A stretch of 64,000 nt of DNA from Nostoc sp. C052. Lineage in GTDB: Bacteria > Cyanobacteriota > Cyanobacteriia > Cyanobacteriales > Nostocaceae. This document shows, in pieces, positions 16,894 through 25,984 of this stretch (its first letter is position 1; every line of letters starts with the position of its first letter). The position numbers and the translations under genes were made by a program. The notes under the pieces are model-generated. The model was not told the origin of the DNA, ran no database searches, and saw only the letters and a program-made list of their open reading frames with translations. The stretch is taken from contig NZ_CP040272.1 of assembly GCF_013393905.1 (NCBI RefSeq), forward strand, positions 4,336,001 to 4,400,000, read 5' to 3'.

Positions 16894-19839
16894 ATGGCAA
16901 AAGGATTCGGTACTCAAAAACAAAAAAAAGGAAGACAAAACCACAAATACTATCTCGATTTCTTGCTTGAGGTATTGCAGGTAACACACAACAGCAACGG
17001 GAACTTCCAGGCAATCTCTTCATTACTGCAAACTAACCTGAACAAACTGGATGATAAGCTGATTAAAGTCTGGCGAAGTTGGGCATTAAATACTCTGTCT
17101 AGAGTAGATACAGAAAAAGCATATGCAATGGCAGTAGATATTGTCAACTTCAGCAATTTTATTCAGGATTTTTCCTTGGGGTTTCCAGCTATTAATTTGG
17201 AAATTGCTATCGTTGGCTACCAAATGGTTGAAAGTGTTTTCAGCCACAAAGTATATCAAGAAGAATGGGCTACTGCCCAAAACAGTCTGGGCAATGCATA
17301 CTGTAGAAGGCTACGTGGAGAACGAGCCAAAAATTTGGAGACAGCGATTATTTGCTATCAGAATGCCTTACAAGTGTATAACCATAAAAAATTTCCGGAA
17401 AGGTGGGCAGATATACAAAGTAATTTAGGAAATGCCTATCTTGACAGAATTCGTGGTGATCGATTCGATAATTTAGAAACTGCTATCATTTGCTATCAAA
17501 ATGCCTTGCAAGTGTACAACCGGGAAAAATTTCCGGAAAGGTGGGCAGATACACAGAGTAATTTGGGAAATGCCTATCTTGAAAGAAGTTACGGCGATCA
17601 ATTCGAGAATTTGGGTATGTCGATTATTTGCTATCAAAATGCTTTGGAAATATATAATCAGCATACATTTCCTCAAAGATGGGCCGGAATTAAAATCAAT
17701 CTGGGCAATGCCTACTGCAAGATGATTGGTATTGATAGAGCGGATAATATTGAACAAGCTATCAAAAGTTACGAATTAGCATTGCAAGTATTTACACGAT
17801 ATTTCTTTCCCCAATATTGGGCGAAAATCCAAGATAATTTGGGCAATGCTTACTGTAATCGGATTTATGGCGATAAGGTACAAAATCTAGAATCAGCTAT
17901 CTGCTATTATGAACAAGCGTTGGAAGTTCGTACAATAGAAGATTTTCCCGAAGAATGGGCAAGCACGCAAAATAATTTAGGTGCTGCCTACCGTGATAAA
18001 GGACAAATTGATGAGGCAATAGAGCAGTTTAAGTCAGCACTAAAAGTCTACACACATACTGCATTTCCGATTATGTGCGTCAACTCTGCATCTAATCTAG
18101 CTAATATGACCTTTAACGCGGAATTATGGTCAGAAGCTATGCAGGGCTATAGTATTGCCATTGAAGCCGTAGAAACCAGCCGTACTTGGGCAAAATCTGA
18201 ATTACACCGTCAAGAAATTCTGGCGAAATCTATTGGTATCTACCAAAACATGGTGCAAGCTTGCATCAATGCTGGACAAATAGAAAAAGCTTTTGAATAC
18301 TCCGAGCGATCGCGTTCCAAACGCCTGGTAGACTTAATGGCAAGCTACAACCTCTCTCAAGGCGAAGAAATTCCCCCAAAAGTCCAAGAATTATTGCAGC
18401 AGTATGAAGAACTGCAACAGCAAATTGACCAAGAACGCCAAAGCCATAAATCTGAAAATAGCCGTAGTGAAACACGTGCTGCTTGGGAAGCTTATAATGA
18501 AGCGATCGCATCTTTAGAAACCCAAAAACAACAAGTTTGGGAAAATCTCAGACGCGAAGATCCCGTATTAGCTGGCGAAATTCAAGTTAACCCCCTCAGT
18601 TTGTCAGAAATTCAAAGGCTAATTGATCAACCAAATACAGCTATCCTCAGTTTCTACACTACCAACAGCGACACCCATATTTTTGTCGTCCAGCAAAACC
18701 AGATTGCTCTCCACACCTGCACAGGACAAGGCTTAAATACGTTGCAAGGGTGGATTAACCAGAATTGGTTATTGCCTTATATGAATGATTCCCAAAAATG
18801 GGAAACTCAAATTAATAGTATTCTCCACGAACTAGCTGAACGCCTACAAATATCTGAACTCATATCTGAACATCTTCAAGGAATAGAAGAATTAATTTTA
18901 GTCCCTCATCTGTTACTACATCAGATTCCCTTCGCCGCTTTGCCTACAGGAGAATATCAGGAATATTTAGGAGATAAATTTCTCATTCGTTATACCCCAA
19001 GCTGCCAAATTTTAGAATTTTGTCAACAACGTGATATTGTAGGTACATTTAATGATATATCTCTACAATATGGAACTGTGGAAGATGCCGAAGATAACCT
19101 TCCCTGTGCCAGATTTGAAGGCGAAAAACTCGCCAAAATGTATAACATTCCACCAGAAAATAGATTAATTGGCAGCAGTCAAGCTACCTCTAACAACTAT
19201 CGACAATTAGCACAACAAGTTCAAGTACTTCATTCCTGCCATCATGCCCAATCTCGCCTCGATAATCCCTTAGAATCACAGTTAAAATTAGCTGATGGTA
19301 GCATCACCTTGGGGCAGTTGATGACACCAAACTGGCGTTTACCTCAACTTGTAGAAGTGTTTCTGTCTTGCTGCGAAACTAATTTGGGTATTCCTTCTCT
19401 AACTGATGATATTTTTACTCTCTCCACAGGCTTTTTGTGTGCGGGTGCTAGAAGCGTAGTTAGTACTTTGTGGTCAGTCAATGATTTAGCTACAGCATTA
19501 TTTTCCATTTTTTATTATCAGCAGCGACAAGAAGGTAGAAACCGTCCTGAAGCATTACAGAAAGCACAAATCAAACTGCGTGAACTTAAAAAAGAAGAAT
19601 TCTTGAGGTGGGAGGATATTAAAAAACTATACAATCACGCAAAAACTGAATATGAAGAAGCGCAGAATAAAAGAAGCCAATACAAACGAGGTTCCGCAGA
19701 GTGGTTAAAATGGACTCAGAAATTTATAAACTACCGGAAGCTTAAAAATCAGATTGAGGTGCTAGAAAATTCCATAGAGCAATTCCCCTTTTCACATCCT
19801 CACTACTGGGCTGCTTTTATTTGCTACGGTTTACGGTGA
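16894..19839 (+). CDS. TPR repeat protein with C-terminal CHAT (caspase-like) protease domain
   Basis: A 981-residue protein. Residues about 90-430 are tandem tetratricopeptide-like repeats of roughly 50 residues, each with a form of FPERWADTQSNLGNAYLDR and NLETAIICYQNALQVY. After a coiled-coil region (about 490-560) the CHAT domain runs to the end: LILVPHLLLHQIPFAALP, the catalytic His region VLHSCHHAQS (near residue 784), the catalytic Cys region VFLSCCETNLG (near 826), and GARSVVSTLWSVND. CHAT domains are caspase-like cysteine peptidases related to separase; in bacteria TPR-CHAT proteins can act in stress or antiphage responses. No signal peptide. It is the last gene of the island. Confidence 0.88.
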   Translation: MAKGFGTQKQKKGRQNHKYYLDFLLEVLQVTHNSNGNFQAISSLLQTNLNKLDDKLIKVWRSWALNTLSRVDTEKAYAMAVDIVNFSNFIQDFSLGFPAINLEIAIVGYQMVESVFSHKVYQEEWATAQNSLGNAYCRRLRGERAKNLETAIICYQNALQVYNHKKFPERWADIQSNLGNAYLDRIRGDRFDNLETAIICYQNALQVYNREKFPERWADTQSNLGNAYLERSYGDQFENLGMSIICYQNALEIYNQHTFPQRWAGIKINLGNAYCKMIGIDRADNIEQAIKSYELALQVFTRYFFPQYWAKIQDNLGNAYCNRIYGDKVQNLESAICYYEQALEVRTIEDFPEEWASTQNNLGAAYRDKGQIDEAIEQFKSALKVYTHTAFPIMCVNSASNLANMTFNAELWSEAMQGYSIAIEAVETSRTWAKSELHRQEILAKSIGIYQNMVQACINAGQIEKAFEYSERSRSKRLVDLMASYNLSQGEEIPPKVQELLQQYEELQQQIDQERQSHKSENSRSETRAAWEAYNEAIASLETQKQQVWENLRREDPVLAGEIQVNPLSLSEIQRLIDQPNTAILSFYTTNSDTHIFVVQQNQIALHTCTGQGLNTLQGWINQNWLLPYMNDSQKWETQINSILHELAERLQISELISEHLQGIEELILVPHLLLHQIPFAALPTGEYQEYLGDKFLIRYTPSCQILEFCQQRDIVGTFNDISLQYGTVEDAEDNLPCARFEGEKLAKMYNIPPENRLIGSSQATSNNYRQLAQQVQVLHSCHHAQSRLDNPLESQLKLADGSITLGQLMTPNWRLPQLVEVFLSCCETNLGIPSLTDDIFTLSTGFLCAGARSVVSTLWSVNDLATALFSIFYYQQRQEGRNRPEALQKAQIKLRELKKEEFLRWEDIKKLYNHAKTEYEEAQNKRSQYKRGSAEWLKWTQKFINYRKLKNQIEVLENSIEQFPFSHPHYWAAFICYGLR

Positions 19840-19855
19840 TAAATATAAATAAATA

Positions 19856-19903
19856 TTGGGTGGAGCGATGCCTACTGCGGCAAGCTACGCCCCACCCAAC
19901 CTA
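19856..19903. repeat. Small palindromic dispersed repeat
   Basis: Arms TTGGGTGG (19856-19863) and CCACCCAA (19892-19899) enclose GCGATGCCTACTGCGG and a CTACGCC end. The arms are those of the 8823-8903 repeat and the core is the GCGATGCCTACGG dispersed repeat that recurs at 50118, 54242, 54950 and 62977. It lies between the convergent CHAT and VOC-like genes. Confidence 0.65.
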
Positions 19904-19925
19904 AAATAATCTTAAAATCTCAGAA

Positions 19926-20522
19926 CTAATTCGCTACCTCAGCTACCTCAATAACCCGCCCTTCATAGTCCTTGACTAAAAAATTCAGGGGTTTGTGGTT
20001 ACGAATCTTCAATTTCAAACCGCGCGTTTCGACTCGCATTAAAATCATTTCCAGGCAGTCGTGGTCAAAACAAACGTGGCGTTGCTGATTTTTGCTACCT
20101 AAGCTTGCGCCAGTAATAACGTGTAGCTGGGTGTTTTTCTTCAATTGATACCACAGCCCATCGTTGGCATTATTCATCATTTTACCAGACAAGCTCGGCC
20201 CAGTAGACATATATAGCGGATCGATGCCAGTTGCGCCTATAGTTTGTTCGTAGTTGTAGTAGTAGTGCAATGGCACTTCAGCTGCCGGCAAATCTAGCAG
20301 CCCTTCATACAACTGTCGGGCAATTTCCAAATCTGACACCATTACAGTGTGTACTTTTGGCGCACTGGTGAGAAACATCCACATTGCACCAGCGTAAGCT
20401 GCTAGCAGCATTACCATAATGCCTTGGGTGGAAAATAGGCTATCCAAGGGCAGGGAAGGCAGAAAGGAGCCTAAAGTAAGGGGACTGACCAGAAACGATA
20501 TCACACTAGCTGCTATAACCAT
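19926..20522 (-). CDS. Membrane-anchored glyoxalase/VOC-like protein
   Basis: A 198-residue protein with two N-terminal hydrophobic helices (about 1-20 and 32-50, MVMLLAAYAGAMWMFL). They are followed by a VOC-like domain starting VHTVMVSDLEIARQLYEGLLDL and ending VKDYEGRVIEVAEV. The domain resembles glyoxalase/dioxygenase folds, but the metal ligands are not clear enough to name a reaction. I recall similar proteins in many cyanobacteria without assigned function. ATG at 20522 is used; a TTG two codons upstream is possible. Transcribed alone. Confidence 0.65.
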   Translation of the reverse strand: MVIAASVISFLVSPLTLGSFLPSLPLDSLFSTQGIMVMLLAAYAGAMWMFLTSAPKVHTVMVSDLEIARQLYEGLLDLPAAEVPLHYYYNYEQTIGATGIDPLYMSTGPSLSGKMMNNANDGLWYQLKKNTQLHVITGASLGSKNQQRHVCFDHDCLEMILMRVETRGLKLKIRNHKPLNFLVKDYEGRVIEVAEVAN

Positions 20523-20718
20523 GAACAAATAAGGATTCTATAAGGTAGTTGATTTTATGACTGTCGATTAAGACTAAAATTAAGTCCTTGTTTCTAGTTT
20601 ATCAATACTCAAGTAGTCTGAGTCTCATCTACAAACTGAACAACACCAAGATATTATGCGATTAACTAGGGGAGTGCAATTCCCAAAACTATTTTAACAA
20701 TTATCAATCGCAAGGCTC

Positions 20719-21342
20719 ATGCAAATTCCTCATTTTACGGAAGCTAATCACCCGCTAGTGAAGTCGCTCTTCCATCACAGTGACCATGAACTACTGACTC
20801 TGTTTCAGCGCTATCCAGATGCCGGAAAGTACTTTACGGTAATTTTTTGCCGCTATAGCCCTATAGTCTATACCTTAATTCGGCATTCGGCGCGATCGCC
20901 TGTGCAAGCAGATTATCTGTTTGCCCTCACTTGGCGACATATCTATTACGAACTCGGTGGACTTAAATTAACTGACTCTGAATCCGGCGAGGAAGCCTTA
21001 ACCATGCAAAATTGGTTAATTAATATGACAGCTTTCTGTATTAACGAGATTAAATTACCACCCACAGAAGCAATTCATTATTCTCTGCAAGCGACTTCGC
21101 CACCGCTATGGTGCTATGTAGAACAGGCGTTAGACCAACTACCACCAATTTTACGATTAATCGTGTTAATGTCTCAAACTTTCCACTGGAGCGAAACTAG
21201 AATCGCTGCCTATCTCCAAGCCGAAGGAGAAGCGATCGCTCCGAGTGTTGTAGCCAATTTTCTTCAGGAAGGCTATCGTATGCTAGAGGACAAATTACCC
21301 GCAGATATCCGCGCTATCTACTTTGGGGAAGATTTCGCTTAA
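20719..21342 (+). CDS. Sigma-70-like (ECF-type) RNA polymerase sigma factor
   Basis: A 207-residue protein with the layout of a small sigma factor. An N-terminal region 2-like stretch (LFQRYPDAGKYFTVIFCRYS and DYLFALTWRHIYYEL) is followed by a linker. A C-terminal region 4-like helix-turn-helix is seen in LPPILRLIVLMSQTFHWSET and IAAYLQAEGEAIAPSVV, then a YRMLEDKLPADIR helix. Anti-sigma partners are not adjacent. The region 2 match is weak, so it may be a diverged regulator rather than a working sigma factor. Confidence 0.6.
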   Translation: MQIPHFTEANHPLVKSLFHHSDHELLTLFQRYPDAGKYFTVIFCRYSPIVYTLIRHSARSPVQADYLFALTWRHIYYELGGLKLTDSESGEEALTMQNWLINMTAFCINEIKLPPTEAIHYSLQATSPPLWCYVEQALDQLPPILRLIVLMSQTFHWSETRIAAYLQAEGEAIAPSVVANFLQEGYRMLEDKLPADIRAIYFGEDFA

Positions 21343-21446
21343 TCATAGCTTAAGTACAAATGCGTATACTGAATGTCTTCAATTTAAAAACTTAAAACTT
21401 CTTCTTAGACCTTCTACTTAAACCCGCAACTTTACGGGCAATTTTT

Positions 21447-22529
21447 ATGAAACAACAGCTTGTATTTTCCTGGCAAAAGGTAGGCTTAATTTGTGTAGGT
21501 ACTGTTTCTCGTCCCCAGGTACTTTTACACAGCTTTTTACTGTTTACTTTTTTGCTGAGTCCTGTAGCTGCGAGTGTGGTTGATATTACGCAACAACTCC
21601 ATCGACCTTTAAATAGTTCCGTTGGGCGACAATCAAGAGATGAAGCAGATAGTTTGCTGCGTATCGGTGAACAACAATACACTTCAGGATATGCCGACAA
21701 AACAGTTGCGTCTTGTTTGCGGGCACTAGAACTATATCACTCAATTGGCGACCTGAAAGCACAAGGTCTCGCGTACAATTTGCTTGCAAAGGCTTATATC
21801 CAGCTTGGTAGTTCAAAAGAGGCTGAAGATGCTTTAAGAAGAGAATTAGCGATTGCTCGTGATACTAAAGACTTCCAATCTCAAATTTTTGCACTGAATA
21901 ATATCGGTACATTTCTGCTGCAACAAGGCGAATCTGCTATTGCTGGTAAAACAGTTGCAGAGGCGCTCGCAATTGCTCATGGTGTGAAAAATATTGAAGG
22001 TGAAGGACTATCTTTGAGTAATTTGGGTTTGGTAACTGCTAGGTTAGGAGATTACAACAAAGCAATTAAGCTTTACGAAAATGCTTTAACTTTCCGCCGT
22101 CAGACTGGTGATGCTATCGGTGAAGCAAATACCCTGAATAATTTAGGTGATGCCTATTTAGCATCGGGAAATTATCAAGATACTATTGCTACTTATGGTG
22201 AAGCAATGCGGATAGCTAAAACTAACCGCGATCGCACTAATGAATTACGAGCAATTGACGGTTTAGTTACGGCTCACACTGCTGTCGGACGTTACGAACG
22301 GGCCTTTGACTTACTAGAGCAACGTTTAGCACTTGCTAAGGAATTGCAAAATTTGCGAGAAGAATTAAAGTCTTTTGAATCTTATGCTCAGTTATATAAG
22401 CAACAAGGTAATTACTTAACTGCCCGTAATTTTTACGAAAGGGCGATTACACTGGCGCGGACATTGGAAGATAGCAAGCAAGAAGTGCAATTGCAGGATC
22501 AGCTAACTAAAATGCTTCAGCGGAAATAG
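21447..22529 (+). CDS. TPR protein with N-terminal signal or anchor
   Basis: A 360-residue protein. A hydrophobic segment at about residues 23-43 (LLHSFLLFTFLLSPVAAS) suggests a signal peptide or membrane anchor. The rest is tetratricopeptide repeats of about 40 residues (for example GEGLSLSNLGLVTARLGDYN and GEANTLNNLGDAYLASGNYQ), of the kind that mediates protein contacts. No enzymatic domain is present. It follows the sigma-like gene by 104 bp on the same strand. Function unknown. Confidence 0.75.
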   Translation: MKQQLVFSWQKVGLICVGTVSRPQVLLHSFLLFTFLLSPVAASVVDITQQLHRPLNSSVGRQSRDEADSLLRIGEQQYTSGYADKTVASCLRALELYHSIGDLKAQGLAYNLLAKAYIQLGSSKEAEDALRRELAIARDTKDFQSQIFALNNIGTFLLQQGESAIAGKTVAEALAIAHGVKNIEGEGLSLSNLGLVTARLGDYNKAIKLYENALTFRRQTGDAIGEANTLNNLGDAYLASGNYQDTIATYGEAMRIAKTNRDRTNELRAIDGLVTAHTAVGRYERAFDLLEQRLALAKELQNLREELKSFESYAQLYKQQGNYLTARNFYERAITLARTLEDSKQEVQLQDQLTKMLQRK

Positions 22530-22681
22530 TTAAAAGGGTTTTTATTTGTGTAGCCGTGAATGACTTTCGCCCTTCCCGCAGGTGCGCCTTCCTTGGAGAC
22601 TCACGTTAATTTTTAATGCGATCGCTCTCAAAATTACCAGATGCGATCGCTTACGACGGGCTACGTCTACGCATTTTTCTC

Positions 22682-23059
22682 TTAACTGGGTTTATCAGAC
22701 TCAAACGGATTCCACAATCTCACCTGTGTAATCCAACGGAAATCATCTGTATTTCTTGTTATCAAAGTTAGTCTATACACCAAAGCAGTGCCGGCAATAA
22801 TTGCATCACCTAAAGTCATTCGTTTCTGTTGTCGCAGAATTACCGCTTGATTTAACACATCTTGAGAGATTGCTAAAACCTGAGCAACTTGAAAAAACTC
22901 CTCAAAATACTGGCGTTGTTCCTCTTGAAGCAGATGATAGCCTAACACTTCCAAATAACTGAGTGCTGATACCGCAGGCGCATATTCAGCAATTAAATCT
23001 CTCAATTGGGCGTTTTCTGGTTGAGCAGAATATATAATAATATTGCTATCGATCAGCAC
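22682..23059 (-). CDS. PIN-domain toxin, VapC-like
   Basis: A 125-residue PIN-domain ribonuclease. The acidic triad is visible: MLIDSNIIIYSA (first Asp), SALSYLEVLGY (Glu), and TLGDAIIAGTALVYRLTLIT followed by RNTDDF (remaining acids). VapC toxins usually cut tRNA or rRNA; the target here is unknown. Its ATG is only 3 bp after the stop of the upstream gene, which fits a coupled antitoxin-toxin pair. Confidence 0.85.
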   Translation of the reverse strand: MLIDSNIIIYSAQPENAQLRDLIAEYAPAVSALSYLEVLGYHLLQEEQRQYFEEFFQVAQVLAISQDVLNQAVILRQQKRMTLGDAIIAGTALVYRLTLITRNTDDFRWITQVRLWNPFESDKPS

Positions 23060-23062
23060 ATT

Positions 23063-23317
23063 TTATCGTCCCGGAAGTGAACGGTCTTGACGAGTTTCTT
23101 GCTGCCAAATAACTGGATCAACATCAGTCAAAGCTTGACTCACAGCAAGTTTTTCTAATATTTCAGCCATTCTTCGTCCCCGTGCTTGTTTATCTATGAC
23201 TGATTCATTTTCGAGCAATGTAACATGAACCGGGATTTGTTGCTCTCCCAATGTTGGTACATCATCAATCCACTCTAAACAACTTCCTTTCAACCAAGCT
23301 CTGAATGTTTTTAGCAT
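23063..23317 (-). CDS. Antitoxin partner of the PIN toxin
   Basis: An 84-residue protein whose gene ends 3 bp before the PIN toxin starts. The N-terminal half (FRAWLKGSCLEWIDDVPTLG, then IPVHVTLLE) matches small antitoxins that accompany cyanobacterial VapC proteins, and the C-terminus is a helical, charged tail (GRRMAEILEKLAVSQAL) likely to wrap the toxin. The assignment rests on gene order and size plus family resemblance. Confidence 0.75.
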   Translation of the reverse strand: MLKTFRAWLKGSCLEWIDDVPTLGEQQIPVHVTLLENESVIDKQARGRRMAEILEKLAVSQALTDVDPVIWQQETRQDRSLPGR

Positions 23318-23393
23318 TATTTTGCTCTCTACTTTCTATCTATCTTGGCATGACTCTTAAAATTACCAGATGCGATCGCTTTGCTGGTATCGC

Positions 23394-23624
23394 TTAGGCT
23401 GTCACCATTTCCGGGACTGAATCAGGGGATACTCGCTCAAAATGTAACACCATAATTTGCTCTGGGCGTAAACCGACAGATTCATAAGTGCGGCCATTGC
23501 GATCGCTAAATTCAACCTCAAACGCAGCACCACCAGCTAATAATTCTACTACTGTGCCAACTTGACCACGGTACAGGTTGTATTCAGGTAAATCAACTGT
23601 CAGTGCTACTACATCCAGGAACAA
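23394..23624 (-). CDS. DUF4926 domain-containing protein, possibly 5'-truncated
   Basis: A 76-residue protein of the DUF4926 family (LDVVALTVDLPEYNLYRGQV, GTVVELL, FEVEFSDRNGRTY). These small proteins often occur in toxin-antitoxin neighbourhoods. The only available start is a TTG at 23622-23624, directly at the domain edge. The sequence just beyond it is the 5' edge of a DUF3368 gene remnant on the other strand, so the original start may have been lost in a rearrangement. It may therefore be non-functional. Confidence 0.65.
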   Translation of the reverse strand: MFLDVVALTVDLPEYNLYRGQVGTVVELLAGGAAFEVEFSDRNGRTYESVGLRPEQIMVLHFERVSPDSVPEMVTA

Positions 23625-23626
23625 GG

Positions 23627-23734
23627 CTGATTTCTGCTGTGAAACCTTTGTTAGATGCTCTAATTAATCAAGCAGGATTCTGGGTGGCGGAACCTTTATA
23701 TAAGAGGGTTTTGCAGCTTGTTGATGAAAATTAA
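23627..23734 (+). pseudogene. C-terminal remnant of a DUF3368 (PIN-like toxin) gene
   Basis: The plus strand from 23627 to a stop at 23732-23734 encodes LISAVKPLLDALINQAGFWV followed by AEPLYKRVLQLVDEN. This is the recognisable C-terminal end of DUF3368 proteins (PIN-type toxins usually paired with UPF0175 antitoxins). Everything upstream is missing; the frame runs into the DUF4926 gene on the opposite strand. It is a fragment left by deletion or insertion. Confidence 0.7.
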
Positions 23735-23914
23735 ATGTCGCATAGACTTTCTAACTGAGCAGCAGTAGGCATTCTAAAATTTTTTCACCTATTAACTATC
23801 CTAGCAAGTGTTTGGGGTTAATTTGTCAGTGACACTTCGCCCATCAATAGACTTATCCTTAATATAAACAAAGTGGGATAATAAAAAACGGAGTAAAAAT
23901 TATATGTAGATAAT

Positions 23915-24451
23915 ATGACAAACCCTTTAGCAAGAATTGAATCACATCCCCACGAAGCAAAACGATTAATAGGGATTAATTATGACCAGTTTTTAGCATT
24001 GGTATCCTTAGCGGAAAAAAGGCATAGAGAGAAACAAGCAGAAATTGAAAAAAATAAAGTTCGGATTATTGCCAAGGGAGGCGGACGCAAACCAGAGATG
24101 TCACCGAAAGAAGGAATATGCTTGTGTCTAGTTTACATCAGACAAAAACCAATTTTTGAAATTTTAGGGTTACTCTTTGATATTTCCAAAACAAAAGCGA
24201 ATGATGCTTTTAACTATTGGGTAGATATTTTGAGAGAAATTTTACCAGCATCTCAAATAGAAGAAGCGTCAGTAGATAGTCAAAAATATCAAGAATTGCA
24301 GCAAATGCTGTCCGAGTATGAATTAATTGTTGATAGTGCAGAACAGGCTACAGCGAGACCTGTAGACTATCAAGAACAAAAAAGATATTACTCTGGTAAG
24401 AAAAAAAATGCATACTCTAAAAAACCAGTTTATTGTCTTACCAGGTGGTGA
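23915..24451 (+). CDS. IS5-family transposase, N-terminal frame
   Basis: A 178-residue frame with a helix-turn-helix region (about 55-115: GRKPEMSPKEGICLCLVYIR, ILGLLFDISKTKANDAF) and the first catalytic Asp of the DDE triad in ELIVDSAEQATARP. The rest of the catalytic domain lies in the overlapping next frame. The overlap contains a run of eight A residues (24401-24408). Skipping one A there joins SGKKK to MHTLKNQFIV, which restores a normal transposase, so expression by slippage or frameshifting is possible. Otherwise the element is dead. Confidence 0.8.
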   Translation: MTNPLARIESHPHEAKRLIGINYDQFLALVSLAEKRHREKQAEIEKNKVRIIAKGGGRKPEMSPKEGICLCLVYIRQKPIFEILGLLFDISKTKANDAFNYWVDILREILPASQIEEASVDSQKYQELQQMLSEYELIVDSAEQATARPVDYQEQKRYYSGKKKNAYSKKPVYCLTRW

Positions 24452-24824
24452 AGATATTGTAGATATCTGTGTGGGAATGCTGGGAAAAACAAGTGATATT
24501 AATTTATTTCGAGATACTCGGAATAAATTTGCTGACTCACAAAGGTTTATAGGTGATAAGGCCTATATTGGAGATGATGCCATTACCACACCTCATAAGA
24601 AACGAAAGAATACAGAAATTTCGGAATTCCAAAAACAAGAGAATAAACAACTTTCGTCTCGCAGAATTGCCGTTGAACACATGATATGTCGGGTAAAAAT
24701 ATTTCGAGTAGCCTCGGAAAAATTCCGTCTCGCTCGTCATCGATATAGTCAGGTAATTCTGGCAGTTTGTGGGCTGATTAGGTTAAGACTTAATCGCTTA
24801 GTATCCTTAACCATTAATACTTAA
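24408..24824 (+). CDS. IS5-family transposase, C-terminal frame
   Basis: A 138-residue frame continuing the transposase. It holds the second catalytic Asp in FIGDKAYIGDDAI and the Glu in RRIAVEHMICRVKIF, typical of DDE_Tnp_4/IS5-group enzymes. The start codon ATG directly follows the A8 tract and overlaps the first frame by 44 bp. Together the two frames give a complete DDE enzyme of about 300 residues. Confidence 0.8.
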   Translation: MHTLKNQFIVLPGGEDIVDICVGMLGKTSDINLFRDTRNKFADSQRFIGDKAYIGDDAITTPHKKRKNTEISEFQKQENKQLSSRRIAVEHMICRVKIFRVASEKFRLARHRYSQVILAVCGLIRLRLNRLVSLTINT

Positions 24825-25132
24825 TTTTTTATCCTGAAATTGATTTCATCGTTTTGTACTTTTTACTCTAATTTTAATTTTTTGTCTCAGAATGCCGCCA
24901 AACACCTATTTTCTCGTAGAGTAAGATAGCGATCGCCTATTCAATCTGAATTGCTCAAACCCATTCACAGTGAGCATTTACATTTTGCGGATAAGTCTAA
25001 TAACCTCGCCGCCACTCTACTGAGTTTCCTTTTACTCTGATTCAGATTTTTGTAACAAGTCTATTGACTTCAGACAAATATATTGAGAAGCTAATAGTTA
25101 GCTTAACTAATTAATGGAAGTGCATCAAACTT

Positions 25133-25984
25133 GTGACAATACTGACGGGAAAAATAAATCGGTCAGAACCTCCTAGCGAGCCAAAACCGCTGATTTTGGA
25201 AACTCAGGGACTCACGCGCCGTTTTGGTAAGTTAACGGCTGTTAATAACCTCAGCATATCTGTGGAACAGGGTGAAGTATTTGGCTTGCTTGGCCCCAAT
25301 GGAGCCGGGAAAAGTACAGTTATTAAGATGTTGACAACATTACTGCCTCCCAGTGCAGGAACAGCAACTCTGGCTGGCTATGATGTGACTCGCCAATCTA
25401 ATCCTGTGAGAAGGGCTATCGGCTATGTACCCCAGGCGCTCTCTGCTGATGGTAGTCTTACGGGTTACGAAAATCTCTTAATCTTTGCCAAGCTGTATGG
25501 CATACCTGCCAAAGGACGCGATCGCCGCATCTATGAAATTCTAGAATACATGGGTTTGCAAGATGCAGCAAAACGCTTGGTAAGAAACTACTCTGGCGGA
25601 ATGATCCGCAAGCTGGAAATCGCCGTCTCAGTTTTACATCAACCCCAAATTCTGTTTCTTGATGAGCCGACTGTCGGCTTAGATCCCATTGCTAGAACTC
25701 AAGTATGGCAGCTTGTGCAGCAACTCTGTGTTGATTACGGCACAACTATATTTTTAACAACCCACTTTTTAGAAGAAGCAGATAGCCTGTGTAACCGAGT
25801 GGCAATTATGCAGCAAGGTGAAGTCGTTACCACAGGCACACCAAGCGACTTAAAAGCTTCTTTAGATAAACCAAACGCAACTTTGGATGATGTCTTTATT
25901 TACTATACAGGCGACCAGTTAACATCAGGAGTCAACTACCGTGACACAGCAAGAACCAGACGTACTGCTCAACGGTTGGGTTAA
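25133..25984 (+). CDS. ABC transporter ATPase, drug-export (DrrA-like) type
   Basis: A 283-residue ATPase starting at GTG. It shows Walker A GPNGAGKST, the Q-loop GYVPQAL, ABC signature NYSGGMIRKLEIAVS, Walker B ILFLDEPTVGLDP and the switch TTHFLEEAD. The degenerate signature and the C-terminal NATLDDVFIYYTGDQL tail place it with the DrrA/daunorubicin-resistance exporters. Its 3' end overlaps the permease gene by 44 bp. With the permease, MarR regulator and MFS gene it forms a compact export cluster. Confidence 0.9.
   Translation: MTILTGKINRSEPPSEPKPLILETQGLTRRFGKLTAVNNLSISVEQGEVFGLLGPNGAGKSTVIKMLTTLLPPSAGTATLAGYDVTRQSNPVRRAIGYVPQALSADGSLTGYENLLIFAKLYGIPAKGRDRRIYEILEYMGLQDAAKRLVRNYSGGMIRKLEIAVSVLHQPQILFLDEPTVGLDPIARTQVWQLVQQLCVDYGTTIFLTTHFLEEADSLCNRVAIMQQGEVVTTGTPSDLKASLDKPNATLDDVFIYYTGDQLTSGVNYRDTARTRRTAQRLG

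Larger units (their letters stand above)
23808..24905 (+). mobile_element. IS5-superfamily insertion sequence (ends tentative)
   Basis: The two transposase frames are bounded by inverted GTGTTTGG (23808-23815) and CCAAACAC (24898-24905), which have imperfect extension inward. These are the best candidate terminal inverted repeats, giving an element of about 1.1 kb. No convincing target-site duplication was found, so the exact ends are uncertain. It is inserted beside the DUF3368 remnant. Confidence 0.5.
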
